This document shows positions 19,358-28,886 of a DNA stretch of 64,000 bases, piece by piece; positions within the stretch are counted from its first letter, which is position 1; every line of letters starts with the position of its first letter. Under the pieces are notes generated by a model. It saw only the letters and a list, made by a program, of their open reading frames with translations. It had not been told where the DNA came from and searched no databases. Source of the DNA: Alkalicoccus daliensis (GTDB taxonomy: Bacteria > Bacillota > Bacilli > Bacillales > Salisediminibacteriaceae). The stretch lies in NCBI RefSeq assembly GCF_900103955.1, contig NZ_FNIL01000001.1, positions 620,001 to 684,000 on the forward strand. The letters are read 5' to 3'. Made by a program: the position numbers and the translations under genes.

Positions 19358-20124
19358 GACAAATCACTAAAGAGAGAATGAATGAACTCTTTTTTGTTTA
19401 CTGCTTTCATGAATCCCTCTCCAATCAATAGCCCATCTGCTCCAATTGATGCAAGGTACTGGGCATCCCTGCTGTTGTGCACACCACTTTCACTGATGAA
19501 TAAAATATCTTCAGGAATCAAAGGCTGCAGTCTTGCCGAGGTGGCTAAATCCGTTTCAAACGTATTAAGATTACGATTGTTTACACCAATAATTTCGGGT
19601 TTGCTCCAGGTTAGGACTTTTTCCAGCTCTTCTTCATTATGAACCTCTACGAGCACTTCCATTCCAAGTTCCTCTGCCTGCAGATACAATTCCTGCAGCT
19701 GTTTCCCTTCCAGAATAGCAGCGATAAGAAGGATCGCATCCGCTCCAATTCTTTCTGCTTCCGTAACCTGCCTGTGGTCAATTAAAAAATCTTTTCTTAA
19801 TAATGGAAGATTTACTTCATTTTTTATATCTGTTAAATATTGTGCGTGGCCCTGAAAAAAATCTCTGTCGGTTAACACAGAAATTCCAGAGGCATTCACA
19901 CTTTCATATTCTTTCGCGATAGCGACAGGGTGAAAGTCCTCCAGAAGCACTCCTTTCGATGGAGAAGCTTTTTTAACTTCAGCAATTATTCCCAGTGGAT
20001 AGCTGCTATTTCTTAAGGCATCTGCTAAAGAAAGCTTCGGTGCTTCAGTCAACCTTTCTGCAGGAAGCTGCAGACTGGTTAACTCTTCTTTTTTTCTGTT
20101 TGTAATCGTTTGAAGTATTGTCAT
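19354..20124 (-). CDS. trpC: Indole-3-glycerol phosphate synthase
   Basis: Ring-closing decarboxylase of tryptophan synthesis, a 256-residue TIM barrel. Motifs are the catalytic lysine region [11 protein letters not shown] (about 48-58), [19 protein letters not shown] and [13 protein letters not shown]. It overlaps trpD and the trpFB fusion by four bases each. Confidence 0.96.
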   Translation of the reverse strand: MTILQTITNRKKEELTSLQLPAERLTEAPKLSLADALRNSSYPLGIIAEVKKASPSKGVLLEDFHPVAIAKEYESVNASGISVLTDRDFFQGHAQYLTDIKNEVNLPLLRKDFLIDHRQVTEAERIGADAILLIAAILEGKQLQELYLQAEELGMEVLVEVHNEEELEKVLTWSKPEIIGVNNRNLNTFETDLATSARLQPLIPEDILFISESGVHNSRDAQYLASIGADGLLIGEGFMKAVNKKEFIHSLFSDLS

Positions 20125-21125
20125 AAACTCCCTGCTCCTTTCTGCTGCAGATTATTCAGGTGAGCCTGTACAGAATCACCCAATGCTTCTCTTGCAGCCT
20201 CCACTCCTGATTTAATCGAAGGAGAATGATCTGCAATATAAAGTGCTGCTCCTGCATTTATCAGCAGCAGGTCAGTGGCTGCAGCAGAAGCTCTCTTATT
20301 GAAAATATCCTGTATCATCCGGGCACTCTGCTCGGGTGTATAAACTAAGGTTTCAGATAAGGAGCCTGTGGTCAGTCCCACATCCTCCGGCGTGATCGTA
20401 TACTCTCTTATTTCACCATTCCGCAGTTCGATAATATGTGTTTTTCCCTGTACAGTTATTTCATCCAGTCCATCTTCCCCGGTAACAAATAAGGCCTGTG
20501 AGATCGGGAGAGAAAGAGAAGCTTCGGCCATTTTTCTCGCGGTTTCCAGGTTGTAAACTCCTATAATCCGACGGGAAGCCTTAGCAGGATTAGTAAGCGG
20601 TCCAAGGATATTAAAAATCGTTCTCTGTTTCAGAGCTTTCCTCACTGGAGCAACAAACTTCATCGCTTCGTGATACATGGGAGCAAAAAAGAAGCTCAGA
20701 GAATGATCTTTTAATGCAGTTTCTGCTTCATAAATATTCGCCTGAAAGGGGATATTCATTATTTCCAGAACATCAGCACTGCCTGTTTTTGAGGAGACAC
20801 TTCTATTTCCGTGCTTTGCAACTTTCACACCCATAGAGCTGAGAAGAATCGCAGAAGCCGTGGAAACATTATAAGTATGTGAACTGTCTCCTCCGGTTCC
20901 GCATGTATCTAATAGTTCATAAGGCAGCGAGATATTTGTCGCTTTATCGATCATCCCCTGTGCAAATCCGCTGATTTCTTCCGGAGACTCCCCCCGGTAT
21001 GCCAGAATCGCAAGAATTGCTGCCATTTCTTCGTTTGAATATTTTCCTTCCATCATATCCGTAACTATTTTTCTCGACTCTGCTCTGCTGAGCGGCTTAT
21101 CTTTCATGACTGTTTGCAATGTCAT
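20121..21125 (-). CDS. trpD: Anthranilate phosphoribosyltransferase
   Basis: Joins anthranilate and PRPP. It has 334 residues. The PRPP and phosphate motifs are DTCGTGGDSSHTYNVS (about 68-83) and KHGNRSVSSKTGSADVLE (about 99-116). The start lies inside the end of trpE (29-base overlap), which suggests strong translational coupling. Confidence 0.96.
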   Translation of the reverse strand: MTLQTVMKDKPLSRAESRKIVTDMMEGKYSNEEMAAILAILAYRGESPEEISGFAQGMIDKATNISLPYELLDTCGTGGDSSHTYNVSTASAILLSSMGVKVAKHGNRSVSSKTGSADVLEIMNIPFQANIYEAETALKDHSLSFFFAPMYHEAMKFVAPVRKALKQRTIFNILGPLTNPAKASRRIIGVYNLETARKMAEASLSLPISQALFVTGEDGLDEITVQGKTHIIELRNGEIREYTITPEDVGLTTGSLSETLVYTPEQSARMIQDIFNKRASAAATDLLLINAGAALYIADHSPSIKSGVEAAREALGDSVQAHLNNLQQKGAGSL

Positions 21126-22629
21126 GACTCATAACCTCCTCTTTTGCTGTTCTCTGCTCTGCTATTTTCACTGCGTAAATTAAAGCTTTGGCTTTGTTCC
21201 TTGTTTCTTCCCATTCTAATTCAGGTACTGAGTCCTGCACAACTCCTGCGCCTGCCTGAACATATGCTGTGCCATTTTTTAATATCATGGTTCTGATTGC
21301 AATACAGGAATCAATCGCACGATTAAACCCGTAATAAGCAATAGCTCCGGCGTAAACCCCGCGGTGAGACTGCTCCAACTCCTGAATGATTTCCACTGCA
21401 CGGACTTTCGGTGCTCCTGAAACTGTTCCTGCCGGATGAGTTGAAAACAAAGTTTCAAAGGGATGTACATCAGGTTTCCTCAGTCCGGTTACTTTTGTCG
21501 TAAGATGCATCACGTGGGAAAAATACGATACGTCCATCAAATCATGTACTTCTACACTCCCATATTCACTTACTCTTCCGATATCATTTCTGGCTAAATC
21601 AACGAGCATCAGGTGTTCCGCACGTTCTTTTTCATCCGCCAGAAGATCCGCAGCAAGAGCATCATCTTCTGCTTTACTGGAGCCCCGCTTTCGTGTGCCT
21701 GCAATAGGGTGTATTTCCAGCTTTCTCGTGTCATCAGCTTTAACCAGTCTTTCAGGGGAGCTCCCTATTATCTCCTGGTCTTTAAATCTGATGTAATATA
21801 AGTAGGGGCTTGGATTCACTTTACGAAGGACACGGTATAATGATAAACCATCTGACTTAACTGGAATTTCAAAGCGCTGTGAAAGAACTGTTTGAAACAC
21901 ATCACCCTGTGCTATATAGTCTTTAATTTTATTTACATCTGCTTCAAATGAAGCTTTTGTGTAATTAGAGGTTACGCCTTCAAAAATATCTTCCTCTTTT
22001 AATTTTTCATCTGCTGGAAGGAGCGGAAACTTCACACTGGCCCCTTTTTCAATAGCCTCTGTAATATTTGTTAATTTCTTTTTAGCTGCTTCATAAGAGG
22101 CTTCCGGACCGGCGGAAGTCTCTTGAAAGTGCACGAGGGTAAGGATTTCCTCTTTATGATGAAATGCAAGAATTGTTTCACAGAACATGAAATTAGCATC
22201 ATGAATGCCTTCCGCTTCTCCGCCAATTCTCGGCTCATAAAAGCGAAAACCTTCAAACCCAAGATAGCCTACCGCTCCGCCGGGAAATGGGAGATCCGGG
22301 AGATCCGGAGAAATTTGAAATCCATTCATTACTCGTTCCCAGGCGGTCTGGAGGTTTTGTTCCTGCCATAATAAATTATCTTTCGCATCCCGCAGAACAA
22401 ATTGCTTTTCTTCATCCCGGAGATATAATGTAGGGTTTAATCCTATAAAAGAGTAATTTGACCAAGGGGACACAGGATCTTTACTCTCCAAAAGGAAAGC
22501 TGCCTGCTTGTCAAATAATTGAAAAAGCTGGATAGGGGTTTTAGTATCAGCTATAACTGTTGTAGATAAAGCTACTGTTTTGTATTGGGCAGCTTGATCA
22601 ATGAATTGCTGTTTGGAAAATGAATGCAT
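21097..22629 (-). CDS. trpE: Anthranilate synthase component I
   Basis: Makes anthranilate from chorismate with a glutamine amidotransferase partner. It has 510 residues, with the chorismate-binding segments IGSSPERLVK, IHPIAGTRKRG and the C-terminal HPAGTVSGAPKVRA. I chose ATG 22629, which has GATGAGG eight bases upstream; a GTG at 22638 overlaps that ribosome site. No trpG is present in the window, as in B. subtilis where the amidotransferase comes from the folate operon. Its ribosome site is in a hairpin (22638-22660), and a TRAP site lies upstream, so both initiation and transcript yield are probably tryptophan-controlled. Confidence 0.96.
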   Translation of the reverse strand: MHSFSKQQFIDQAAQYKTVALSTTVIADTKTPIQLFQLFDKQAAFLLESKDPVSPWSNYSFIGLNPTLYLRDEEKQFVLRDAKDNLLWQEQNLQTAWERVMNGFQISPDLPDLPFPGGAVGYLGFEGFRFYEPRIGGEAEGIHDANFMFCETILAFHHKEEILTLVHFQETSAGPEASYEAAKKKLTNITEAIEKGASVKFPLLPADEKLKEEDIFEGVTSNYTKASFEADVNKIKDYIAQGDVFQTVLSQRFEIPVKSDGLSLYRVLRKVNPSPYLYYIRFKDQEIIGSSPERLVKADDTRKLEIHPIAGTRKRGSSKAEDDALAADLLADEKERAEHLMLVDLARNDIGRVSEYGSVEVHDLMDVSYFSHVMHLTTKVTGLRKPDVHPFETLFSTHPAGTVSGAPKVRAVEIIQELEQSHRGVYAGAIAYYGFNRAIDSCIAIRTMILKNGTAYVQAGAGVVQDSVPELEWEETRNKAKALIYAVKIAEQRTAKEEVMSHDIANSHER

Positions 22630-22637
22630 GTAAATCA

Positions 22638-22660
22638 CCTCATCTTGGATTCAGATGAAG
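22638..22660 (-). promoter_or_regulatory. Hairpin that can sequester the trpE ribosome binding site
   Basis: On the minus strand CTTCATCT (22660-22653) pairs over eight bases, one of them G-U, with AGATGAGG (22645-22638), which contains the trpE Shine-Dalgarno sequence. TRAP-dependent blocking of trpE translation by such a hairpin is known in B. subtilis. Confidence 0.65.
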
Positions 22661-22761
22661 TCAGCGGGGAACTGCTTGAAGGAGAATAGCTTTAAATATG
22701 CTTTGTGTATATTTCACAAAACATTGGCTGAACTATTCTATTAATACGCGGGTAACATTGC

Positions 22762-22821
22762 CTCTACTCTGCTCTTCAATCCTCTGCTAAACTTCTCTCT
22801 GCTCTTCTCTTTACTCTGCTA
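22762..22821 (-). promoter_or_regulatory. TRAP binding site in the trp leader
   Basis: Read on the minus strand, ten GAG or TAG triplets are present in 60 bases, most separated by exactly two bases. Two further triplet positions fit the same register with AAG and TTG, giving 12 positions with one four-base spacer after the second. TRAP binds about eleven such repeats as an 11-mer. The site starts 20 bases after the aroH stop and ends about 130 bases before trpE. The TRAP gene itself (mtrB) is at 32257-32484. Confidence 0.9.
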
Positions 22822-22841
22822 TTAGCGACAATCCTACGTGA

Positions 22842-23216
22842 TCACCGCTCTTTTGTCAAGGACAAGTCCGGCCGCAGCTTCTCTGCTTTATTCAGGTAAA
22901 TATGATTAATTTCTTCCTGGTTTTTTTCTGTAGCAGCTGTGACCATCAGCCTGATACAGCTTTTCATACTTCCGGGAACGGGAATTTCCTGTGCACACAT
23001 TACTGGTACAAACTGATAACCGGGGAGATCTCTCAAAGCTCTGGCTGGAAAGGTGGCTGTTAATTCTTCTGTAACAGTAATGATGACATGAGAAATATCC
23101 TGTGGCTTCAAATTATTTTGTTCTTCAATCTGCTTCATAAGCTCTTCCGTAGCACGATGAATTAAACCAGCGTCATTCTTTTCGACTGTAGTGGCACCTC
23201 TTATTCCACGAATCAT
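22842..23216 (-). CDS. aroH: Chorismate mutase, AroH type
   Basis: Monofunctional chorismate mutase that makes prephenate. It has 124 residues, with the family N-terminus IRGIRGATTVEKND (catalytic Arg7) and the active-site arginine in TFPARALRDLPGYQFVP. The start overlaps the aroB stop by one base (TAATG). The trp leader begins 20 bases after its stop. Confidence 0.96.
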   Translation of the reverse strand: MIRGIRGATTVEKNDAGLIHRATEELMKQIEEQNNLKPQDISHVIITVTEELTATFPARALRDLPGYQFVPVMCAQEIPVPGSMKSCIRLMVTAATEKNQEEINHIYLNKAEKLRPDLSLTKER

Positions 23217-24295
23217 TATTTTCCCTCCTCCACTAATAAATTATGTACTATGCTTTCATCTACTTCTTCCAGACTCGGTTCTCCAACATTTTTTAAAAGA
23301 ACAAAATTTAATTTTCCGCCCTGCGCTTTCTTATCCCGTTTCATTTTTTCAAGCAGCCTGTCTGCTTTCAATCCATCCGGAACAGCAAGACTGTATCCAT
23401 TTTTTTCGAAATATGCAGCAGTTTCTTTTACAGGAAGTTTAATTTGAAAGTGCTTTTCACTCAGCTTCAAAGCAAAAATAATTCCAATTGCTACTGCTTC
23501 TCCATGAGTAATTATTCCGTACCCTGCCTCTGCTTCGATAGCATGCCCCAGAGTGTGCCCTAAATTAAGGTATGCTCTTTTACCTCTTTCGAATTCATCC
23601 TCTTCCACAATATCTACTTTTACCTGGATAGAGCGCCGGAGTAATTCATGCAATATCTCCCCTTCCATTTTCTTTAAGGAAGGAGCTTCTGACTTCAGCC
23701 ATTGAAGAAAGCCTGTGTTCTTTTCGATTAATCCGTGTTTTACTACTTCCGCAAAGCCAGAACGCCATTCTTTTTCAGGCAGAGTTTTCATCATGTCAGC
23801 ATCATAAATAACTCCATGCGGTGCATGAAAGGCACCGATAAGATTTTTTCCAAGGGGATGGTTAATACCGGTTTTCCCGCCAACGCTGCTGTCGTGGGCA
23901 AGCAGTGTGGTTGGCATTTGGATAAAACGGATGCCTCTCATATAACATGCTGCTGCAAACCCAGCTAAATCACCAGTCACTCCGCCTCCGAGGGCAATAA
24001 TCACGGATTTTCTGTCGAGCCCAGCTTCTAATGATTTCGTCAAAAGGATATGGAGCTGATCCATTGATTTTGACTGTTCTCCTGAAGGTATTACAGTCAC
24101 TGCAGGTCTGGTATTAAAAGAGGAAAGCACGTCCTCTAAATACAGCGAGGATACGTGCTCATCGGCAACAATCATACAAGTAGACATATCTGGAACAGCT
24201 TTTTGTACGTATTCTGCAGTTTGGAACCGTAGATTATCTCCTATCCAGATAGAATAACGGTGATCTTTACTTTTTACGGAAAGCTGCTCTCCCAT
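23216..24295 (-). CDS. aroB: 3-dehydroquinate synthase
   Basis: Second shikimate-pathway enzyme, NAD- and metal-dependent. It has 359 residues. Motifs are ALGGGVTGDLAGFAAA (about 96-112), MPTTLLAHDSSVGGKTGIN (about 126-145) and the metal ligands in LNLGHTLGHAIE. It abuts aroC (stop and start share one base) and aroH. Confidence 0.96.
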   Translation of the reverse strand: MGEQLSVKSKDHRYSIWIGDNLRFQTAEYVQKAVPDMSTCMIVADEHVSSLYLEDVLSSFNTRPAVTVIPSGEQSKSMDQLHILLTKSLEAGLDRKSVIIALGGGVTGDLAGFAAACYMRGIRFIQMPTTLLAHDSSVGGKTGINHPLGKNLIGAFHAPHGVIYDADMMKTLPEKEWRSGFAEVVKHGLIEKNTGFLQWLKSEAPSLKKMEGEILHELLRRSIQVKVDIVEEDEFERGKRAYLNLGHTLGHAIEAEAGYGIITHGEAVAIGIIFALKLSEKHFQIKLPVKETAAYFEKNGYSLAVPDGLKADRLLEKMKRDKKAQGGKLNFVLLKNVGEPSLEEVDESIVHNLLVEEGK

Positions 24296-25467
24296 TAAAA
24301 ATTCCTCGCTTCCTCCTGATACTGTTCGTAAGCTTTATGAATATCTTCCATCGTATCTGAACCGAATTTATCTAAAAATGCATCTGCAAGTTCCCATGCA
24401 ACAGCTGCTTCACAAACTACAGCAGCAGCAGGTACAGCACAGCTGTCGGATCGTTCAATAGAAGCTGTGAATGGTTCTTTTGAATCTATATCGACACTCT
24501 TCAGCGGTTTATATAAAGTTGGGATAGGTTTCATCGCCCCATGAACAACAACCGGCATTCCATTTGTCATTCCGCCTTCAAATCCACCCAGTCGATTGGA
24601 GCTTCTGTAAAATCCACGGTTTTCTTCATAAGCGATTTCATCGTGTACTTTACTGCCCTTCATTCGAGCTGCTTCAAAGCCCAGACCAATTTCTACTCCC
24701 TTAAACGCGTTTATACTTAGCACTGCCTGACCAATTTTTCCATCGAGCTTTCTATCATAATGTACAAAGCTTCCAAGTCCAATAGGAACATTTTCAGCAA
24801 TTACTTCTACAATTCCACCAATAGAATCTCCATTTTCTTTAGCATCATCTATTGCCGCTTTCATTTTTTCGCCTGCAGCTTCATCCATGCAGCGTACTTC
24901 TGAAGATTCAGTTATCTCTTTTAATGCGTCGACTGTTGTGAAGGGCTGCTGCTCAGCTTTAACATCTCCTATTTCAAGTACATGTCCAGCCAGCTTAATG
25001 CCAAACTGTCTTAGAATAACCTGTGCCAGCGCACCGACTGCTACTCTCACTGTAGTTTCTCTCGCACTGGAGCGTTCCAGTACGTTACGCATATCACGGT
25101 GTCTATATTTAATCGCGCCGTTTAAATCAGCGTGTCCGGGTCTAGGGCGTGTGATTTTCCGCTTTACTTCCTTCTCTTCTTCTTCGGTTAATGGTTCAGC
25201 ACCCATTATTTTAGTCCAATGGGTCCAATCTTTATTTTCAACTACCAATGTTATGGGCGCACCGGTCGTTTTACCATGGCGCACTCCACTCAAAATCTGC
25301 ACCTGGTCTTTTTCAATCTGCATTCTTCTGCCGCGTCCGTAACCTTTCTGCCTTCTTGCCAAATGCTCATTAATATCTTCTGCTGTTAATGGAAGCTGTG
25401 AAGGAACTCCTTCAATAATGGTTGTAAGTTGAGGGCCGTGTGATTCGCCCGCTGTTAAAAATCGCAT
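24295..25467 (-). CDS. aroC: Chorismate synthase
   Basis: Final shikimate-pathway enzyme, which uses reduced FMN; the B. subtilis name is aroF. It has 390 residues. Signatures are GESHGPQL at the N-terminus, [27 protein letters not shown] and [12 protein letters not shown]. It is the first gene of the aromatic supraoperon; the spacer upstream should hold its promoter, which I could not place with confidence. Confidence 0.96.
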   Translation of the reverse strand: MRFLTAGESHGPQLTTIIEGVPSQLPLTAEDINEHLARRQKGYGRGRRMQIEKDQVQILSGVRHGKTTGAPITLVVENKDWTHWTKIMGAEPLTEEEEKEVKRKITRPRPGHADLNGAIKYRHRDMRNVLERSSARETTVRVAVGALAQVILRQFGIKLAGHVLEIGDVKAEQQPFTTVDALKEITESSEVRCMDEAAGEKMKAAIDDAKENGDSIGGIVEVIAENVPIGLGSFVHYDRKLDGKIGQAVLSINAFKGVEIGLGFEAARMKGSKVHDEIAYEENRGFYRSSNRLGGFEGGMTNGMPVVVHGAMKPIPTLYKPLKSVDIDSKEPFTASIERSDSCAVPAAAVVCEAAVAWELADAFLDKFGSDTMEDIHKAYEQYQEEARNF

Positions 25468-25824
25468 TTTACCTACCTCTGCTTTCTTTATCGCTTTTAT
25501 GCGTTAAAATGTCATACTCCTATTGTTTACGATTTTCGGTCATTTTTCAAGGGGATAGAGCTGATTTTTACAAATCATTTTTAAATAGCGATTATAGGAA
25601 GCTTTCATAAACATTATAATAATAGGAATTTCCGGATGATTTTGCGGGATTGGAATCGTATTTCAGAAAATGTTATTTTCCTCTGAATTTCAAGCAGATT
25701 TCATACGTAATGATCTTTTGAAGTTTTTACCCTCAGCTTCTTTCTCGTTTCATTTACTGTCTTACACTTTGGTAAAACATCTGTACTGAAATACGTGAAA
25801 CTCCACATTAAACACCATTCATTA
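25468..25824. other. Spacer between cheR and aroC
   Basis: No gene supported. On the minus strand TTGAAA at about 25550 is followed by AT-rich sequence before aroC, but no convincing -10 box at standard spacing. An AT-rich TTCAGA...TCTGAA inverted repeat near 25665-25690 has no T-run. Confidence 0.5.
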
Positions 25825-26595
25825 TTATTTCTTTTTGTAGAAAAAAGTATCTTCCGTTTCAAGGCCATATTTTCCAGGGTTAAATATCTGCTCTGTGCTG
25901 CCGACAAACAGCACTCCGCCTTTATTTAAAGCGTCACTGAATTTCTGATACATAATGTTTTTTGCTTCCTCAGTAAAGTAAATCATCACGTTTCTGCATA
26001 CTATCAAATCGTAACCCGAACCATAGCTGTCATCTAAGAGATTATGCTTTTTAAATGTGATTTGTTTTTTTAATTCATCTTTTACTACATAGCCTAAGCT
26101 CTCCGCGGTAAAATATTTATTGATGTGATCTGTCGTTACTTCTTTTAAAGATCGTTCAGGGTAAAAGCCTTTTTTAGCTCTTTCAAGAATGGAATTATCA
26201 AGATCTGTAGCTGTAATGCTGAATTGGGAAGGCTCCACTAAATTTTTCATTAATATAGAAAGTGAATAAGGTTCTTCCCCAGTGGAACATGCAGCACTCC
26301 AAATTTTTATTTTTGTTTTATCCTTGAGAATTCTGGGCATTATTTTCTTTTCCAGCACGTCCCATCTGCTTCTGTTCCTGAAAAATTCTGAAACATTAAT
26401 TGTCATTCTCTGCAGGAATTCTTCAAACAACTCCTGATCTTTTGTGAGAGCTGAATAATAGGCATCAAAATTACTGTAGCCTCTTTTTTCACGAAGAGAA
26501 GTTAACCGTCGCTTCATCTGGGCTTCCTTATATAAAGCAAGATTTATCCCTGTGCGGGTATGTATTTTAGCGGTGAATTGTTGATAATCTTCCAT
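25825..26595 (-). CDS. cheR: Chemotaxis protein methyltransferase CheR
   Basis: Methylates glutamates of chemoreceptors with S-adenosylmethionine in chemotactic adaptation. It has 256 residues. The N-terminal helical CheR domain (1-75) is followed by the SAM-binding domain with WSAACSTGEEPYSLSI (about 100-115), ATDLDNSILERAKKG and VCRNVMIYF. In B. subtilis cheR also lies between aroF and ndk. It implies that the organism is motile or was recently. Confidence 0.95.
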   Translation of the reverse strand: MEDYQQFTAKIHTRTGINLALYKEAQMKRRLTSLREKRGYSNFDAYYSALTKDQELFEEFLQRMTINVSEFFRNRSRWDVLEKKIMPRILKDKTKIKIWSAACSTGEEPYSLSILMKNLVEPSQFSITATDLDNSILERAKKGFYPERSLKEVTTDHINKYFTAESLGYVVKDELKKQITFKKHNLLDDSYGSGYDLIVCRNVMIYFTEEAKNIMYQKFSDALNKGGVLFVGSTEQIFNPGKYGLETEDTFFYKKK

Positions 26596-26700
26596 ATTGT
26601 ATCTCCTTTAAGTTCACTTTAGATAAAAACTATCTCTTTAGTCATACCATAAAAATCTCCCGCACTCCATATTAGATGATAAATAAAAGCTGAAAATTAT

Positions 26701-26728
26701 AAAAAGCCTCGATGTTTATCAAGGCTTT
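26701..26728 (-). terminator. Terminator after ndk
   Basis: On the minus strand AAAGCCTTGAT pairs with ATCGAGGCTTT (one mismatch) and is followed by TTATAATTTT. It lies six bases past the ndk stop. Confidence 0.75.
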
Positions 26729-26733
26729 TCACT

Positions 26734-27171
26734 CTAAACGTTTTGAGCTGCTTTATTTCCTATTAACTCATCCTCATTAAAATATAAAGAGATTTCCCGT
26801 ACTGCGCTCTCTGGAGAATCAGATCCATGAATCACATTCTCAGATTTTTTAATTGCTAAATCCCCTCGGATAGACCCTGGGACTGCTTCTTTTGGATCCG
26901 TAGCACCAATCATTTTCCGAGCTTCAGCTATAACCCCTTCTCCTTCAAGTACCATTGCAAAAACAGGACCTGAAGTGATAAATGCCACAAGCGTATTGAA
27001 AAAAGGCCGTTCTTTATGTTCTTCGTAATGCGTTTGAGCAAGGTCTTCTGACATCTGAAGCAGTTTAGCACCTACTAAAGAATATCCCTTTTTCTCGAAA
27101 CGACTTAAGATCTCGCTTGTTAATCCTCTGCTTACACCGTCAGGCTTTACCATTACAAAAGTTCTTTCCAT
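26734..27171 (-). CDS. ndk: Nucleoside diphosphate kinase
   Basis: Transfers the gamma phosphate between nucleoside triphosphates and diphosphates. It has 145 residues, the usual size. The N-terminal MVKPDGV and the catalytic-histidine motif [12 protein letters not shown] are intact. It has its own strong promoter with a perfect cre site over the -35 box, so it may be under carbon catabolite control. Confidence 0.97.
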   Translation of the reverse strand: MERTFVMVKPDGVSRGLTSEILSRFEKKGYSLVGAKLLQMSEDLAQTHYEEHKERPFFNTLVAFITSGPVFAMVLEGEGVIAEARKMIGATDPKEAVPGSIRGDLAIKKSENVIHGSDSPESAVREISLYFNEDELIGNKAAQNV

Positions 27172-27211
27172 CTTTACCCACTCCTAAATGCAAAATATGT
27201 AATTCTATCTT

Positions 27212-27240
27212 ACTATAACAAAACAAAAATCACATGACAA
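27212..27240 (-). promoter_or_regulatory. Sigma-A promoter of ndk
   Basis: TTGTCA (27240-27235) and TATAGT (27217-27212) on the minus strand, each five of six to consensus, with a 17-base spacer, 40 bases before the ndk start. Confidence 0.75.
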
Positions 27241-27248
27241 CGCTTTCA
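27235..27248. promoter_or_regulatory. Cre (CcpA) site over the ndk -35 box
   Basis: On the minus strand TGAAAGCGTTGTCA fits all defined positions of the cre pattern TGWNANCGNTNWCA. Its last six bases are the ndk -35 box, a position at which CcpA binding would repress. Confidence 0.55.
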
Positions 27249-27914
27249 AATGTTATTTTAAAAATGGCTGTGCTTTTCCAAAGCCGCAGGCGGGAACCAT
27301 ATGTAAGTTTTGAACACCGTCTGATGAGAATGCCTATTTAAAGTCTATGCATATTATCTCAAAACATGCAGAAATCATTCTGGATATTTTTTCTTCTGAG
27401 CGCAGAAACTTCATATGAAGTGAATACTGCCATCAGCGAAAAATCAGCGTCCCTGTTTTCACAGCAAGATTTTCACTTTAAGAGTATTATTGCGATTTAA
27501 AAATATGCAACCTTTAGGCTCCTCACCAAAAAGTATAGTTGACTAATGAATTTATTTATATTATCTAAAATAGAGAAGCAATGTTACGGGAAGAAAAGTG
27601 CTGATAGACTAGTCTTTCTGCTGAGAAACCAGGAGACTTTACCAGAGTGTCCGACGGGGACGCCTGTGGGTTTTAAGCGAAGTCTTAAGATCATTTCCCT
27701 TGCCTGCAGACAGGGGAAACAGCAGAAGACGGGCCGGCAAGCTTCCTCCGGTAAGCGCAGGAGAAATCCCTACCACAAAGGTAAATAATAATACGCTTTT
27801 TCCCACTTCATCAGCAGCCTCTGCGCTGATACATTGAAGGTGATTATTTTCTCTTCAGTTTTCTTTCTTTATTATTGTCCACTATATGTTATGGTGAAGA
27901 ACCAATCTTTTCAA
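27249..27914. other. Long gene-free spacer between hepT and ndk
   Basis: No recognisable gene. The plus-strand frame at 27546-27788 resembles no protein I know and shows no family signature. The segment 27540-27790 is more GC-rich and has partial inverted repeats. The block at 27704-27719 reads TTTCCCCTGTCTGCAG on the minus strand, close to a block at 35813-35830. It may be a decayed repeat or an unrecognised RNA: a TTGACT at 27539-27544 is followed after 17 bases by an AT-rich possible -10. Confidence 0.4.
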
Positions 27915-28886
27915 TTAATACTTGCGGTTTCCAATATATTGAGCAATTTTCTCTAAAGATGCTGCAGGTTCTTTCTCTTCGATACTATATAACATTTTAT
28001 TCGCCTTGTTTACATATTTATTGGCCAGATCCTTGGAAGCTTCTACAGCACCAGAGTTTTTAATAGATTGAATTGCATCATCTACCTGCAGTGGATAACG
28101 TGAAGGTTCGGCTGCAAATTCCTGCATCTTTTGATAAAACTCTCTGTCTTTAGACATAGCATAGATGGCCGGATAAGTGACATTTCCTTGTGCAAGATCA
28201 CTTCCTGCCGGCTTCCCCAGCTCCCGCTCAGAACCCACGAAATCCAAAATATCATCCGTTATTTGAAATGCCATTCCTACATAATATCCATACATTTTTA
28301 AAGCATGCTGTGTTTTTGCTGATGTGCCGCTGACAAGCGCTCCTAACTCACAGCTGACAGAAATAAGTAATGCAGTTTTTCTGCGGATGCGGCGTAAATA
28401 CTGTTTCACATGCTGATCAAGCTGATATTGATCCTGGATCTGCTCTATTTCACCTATACACATTTCCTGCATCGCTTTCGCTAGAATTGAATGCACTTGC
28501 GGATATTTGCTTTTCGTAGCTATCTCCGTCGCTTTTGCAAAAATATAATCTCCCGTGTACATCGCTACGCGGTTATCCCATTTGGATTTGATCGTTTTTT
28601 TCCCCCGCCGAAGATCTGCATTGTCTATCACATCATCATGCACAAGAGAAGCCATGTGAATCAATTCCAAAGGGACTGCAACCTTTTTGATTTCATTTAA
28701 ATCATAATCTCCATATTGAGCGCTCAATAATACGAAAATCGGCCGGATTCTTTTCCCGCCAGCTTTTAGTATATGAGTGGAAGCTTCCCGAAGCTGAGGA
28801 TGTTCCGCCTGCACCTGCAGCTCAATCTCTTTTTCTATTTGTAGTATATCCGGCCGCAGGTGCCTGTAAATTTCCGCTAACTTCAT
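27915..28886 (-). CDS. hepT: Heptaprenyl diphosphate synthase, component II
   Basis: Catalytic trans-prenyltransferase subunit that builds the C35 tail of menaquinone-7 with HepS. It has 323 residues. The two aspartate-rich motifs are HDDVIDNADLRRG (about 83-95) and FQITDDILDF (about 208-217). It overlaps mqnA by four bases and ends the hepS-menG-mqnP-mqnA-hepT cluster. Confidence 0.94.
   Translation of the reverse strand: MKLAEIYRHLRPDILQIEKEIELQVQAEHPQLREASTHILKAGGKRIRPIFVLLSAQYGDYDLNEIKKVAVPLELIHMASLVHDDVIDNADLRRGKKTIKSKWDNRVAMYTGDYIFAKATEIATKSKYPQVHSILAKAMQEMCIGEIEQIQDQYQLDQHVKQYLRRIRRKTALLISVSCELGALVSGTSAKTQHALKMYGYYVGMAFQITDDILDFVGSERELGKPAGSDLAQGNVTYPAIYAMSKDREFYQKMQEFAAEPSRYPLQVDDAIQSIKNSGAVEASKDLANKYVNKANKMLYSIEEKEPAASLEKIAQYIGNRKY

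Noticed and set aside
27546-27788. An 80-codon plus-strand frame between hepT and ndk
   Set aside because: No recognisable family, low-quality composition, and it crosses inverted-repeat sequence. Kept only as an uncertain element.
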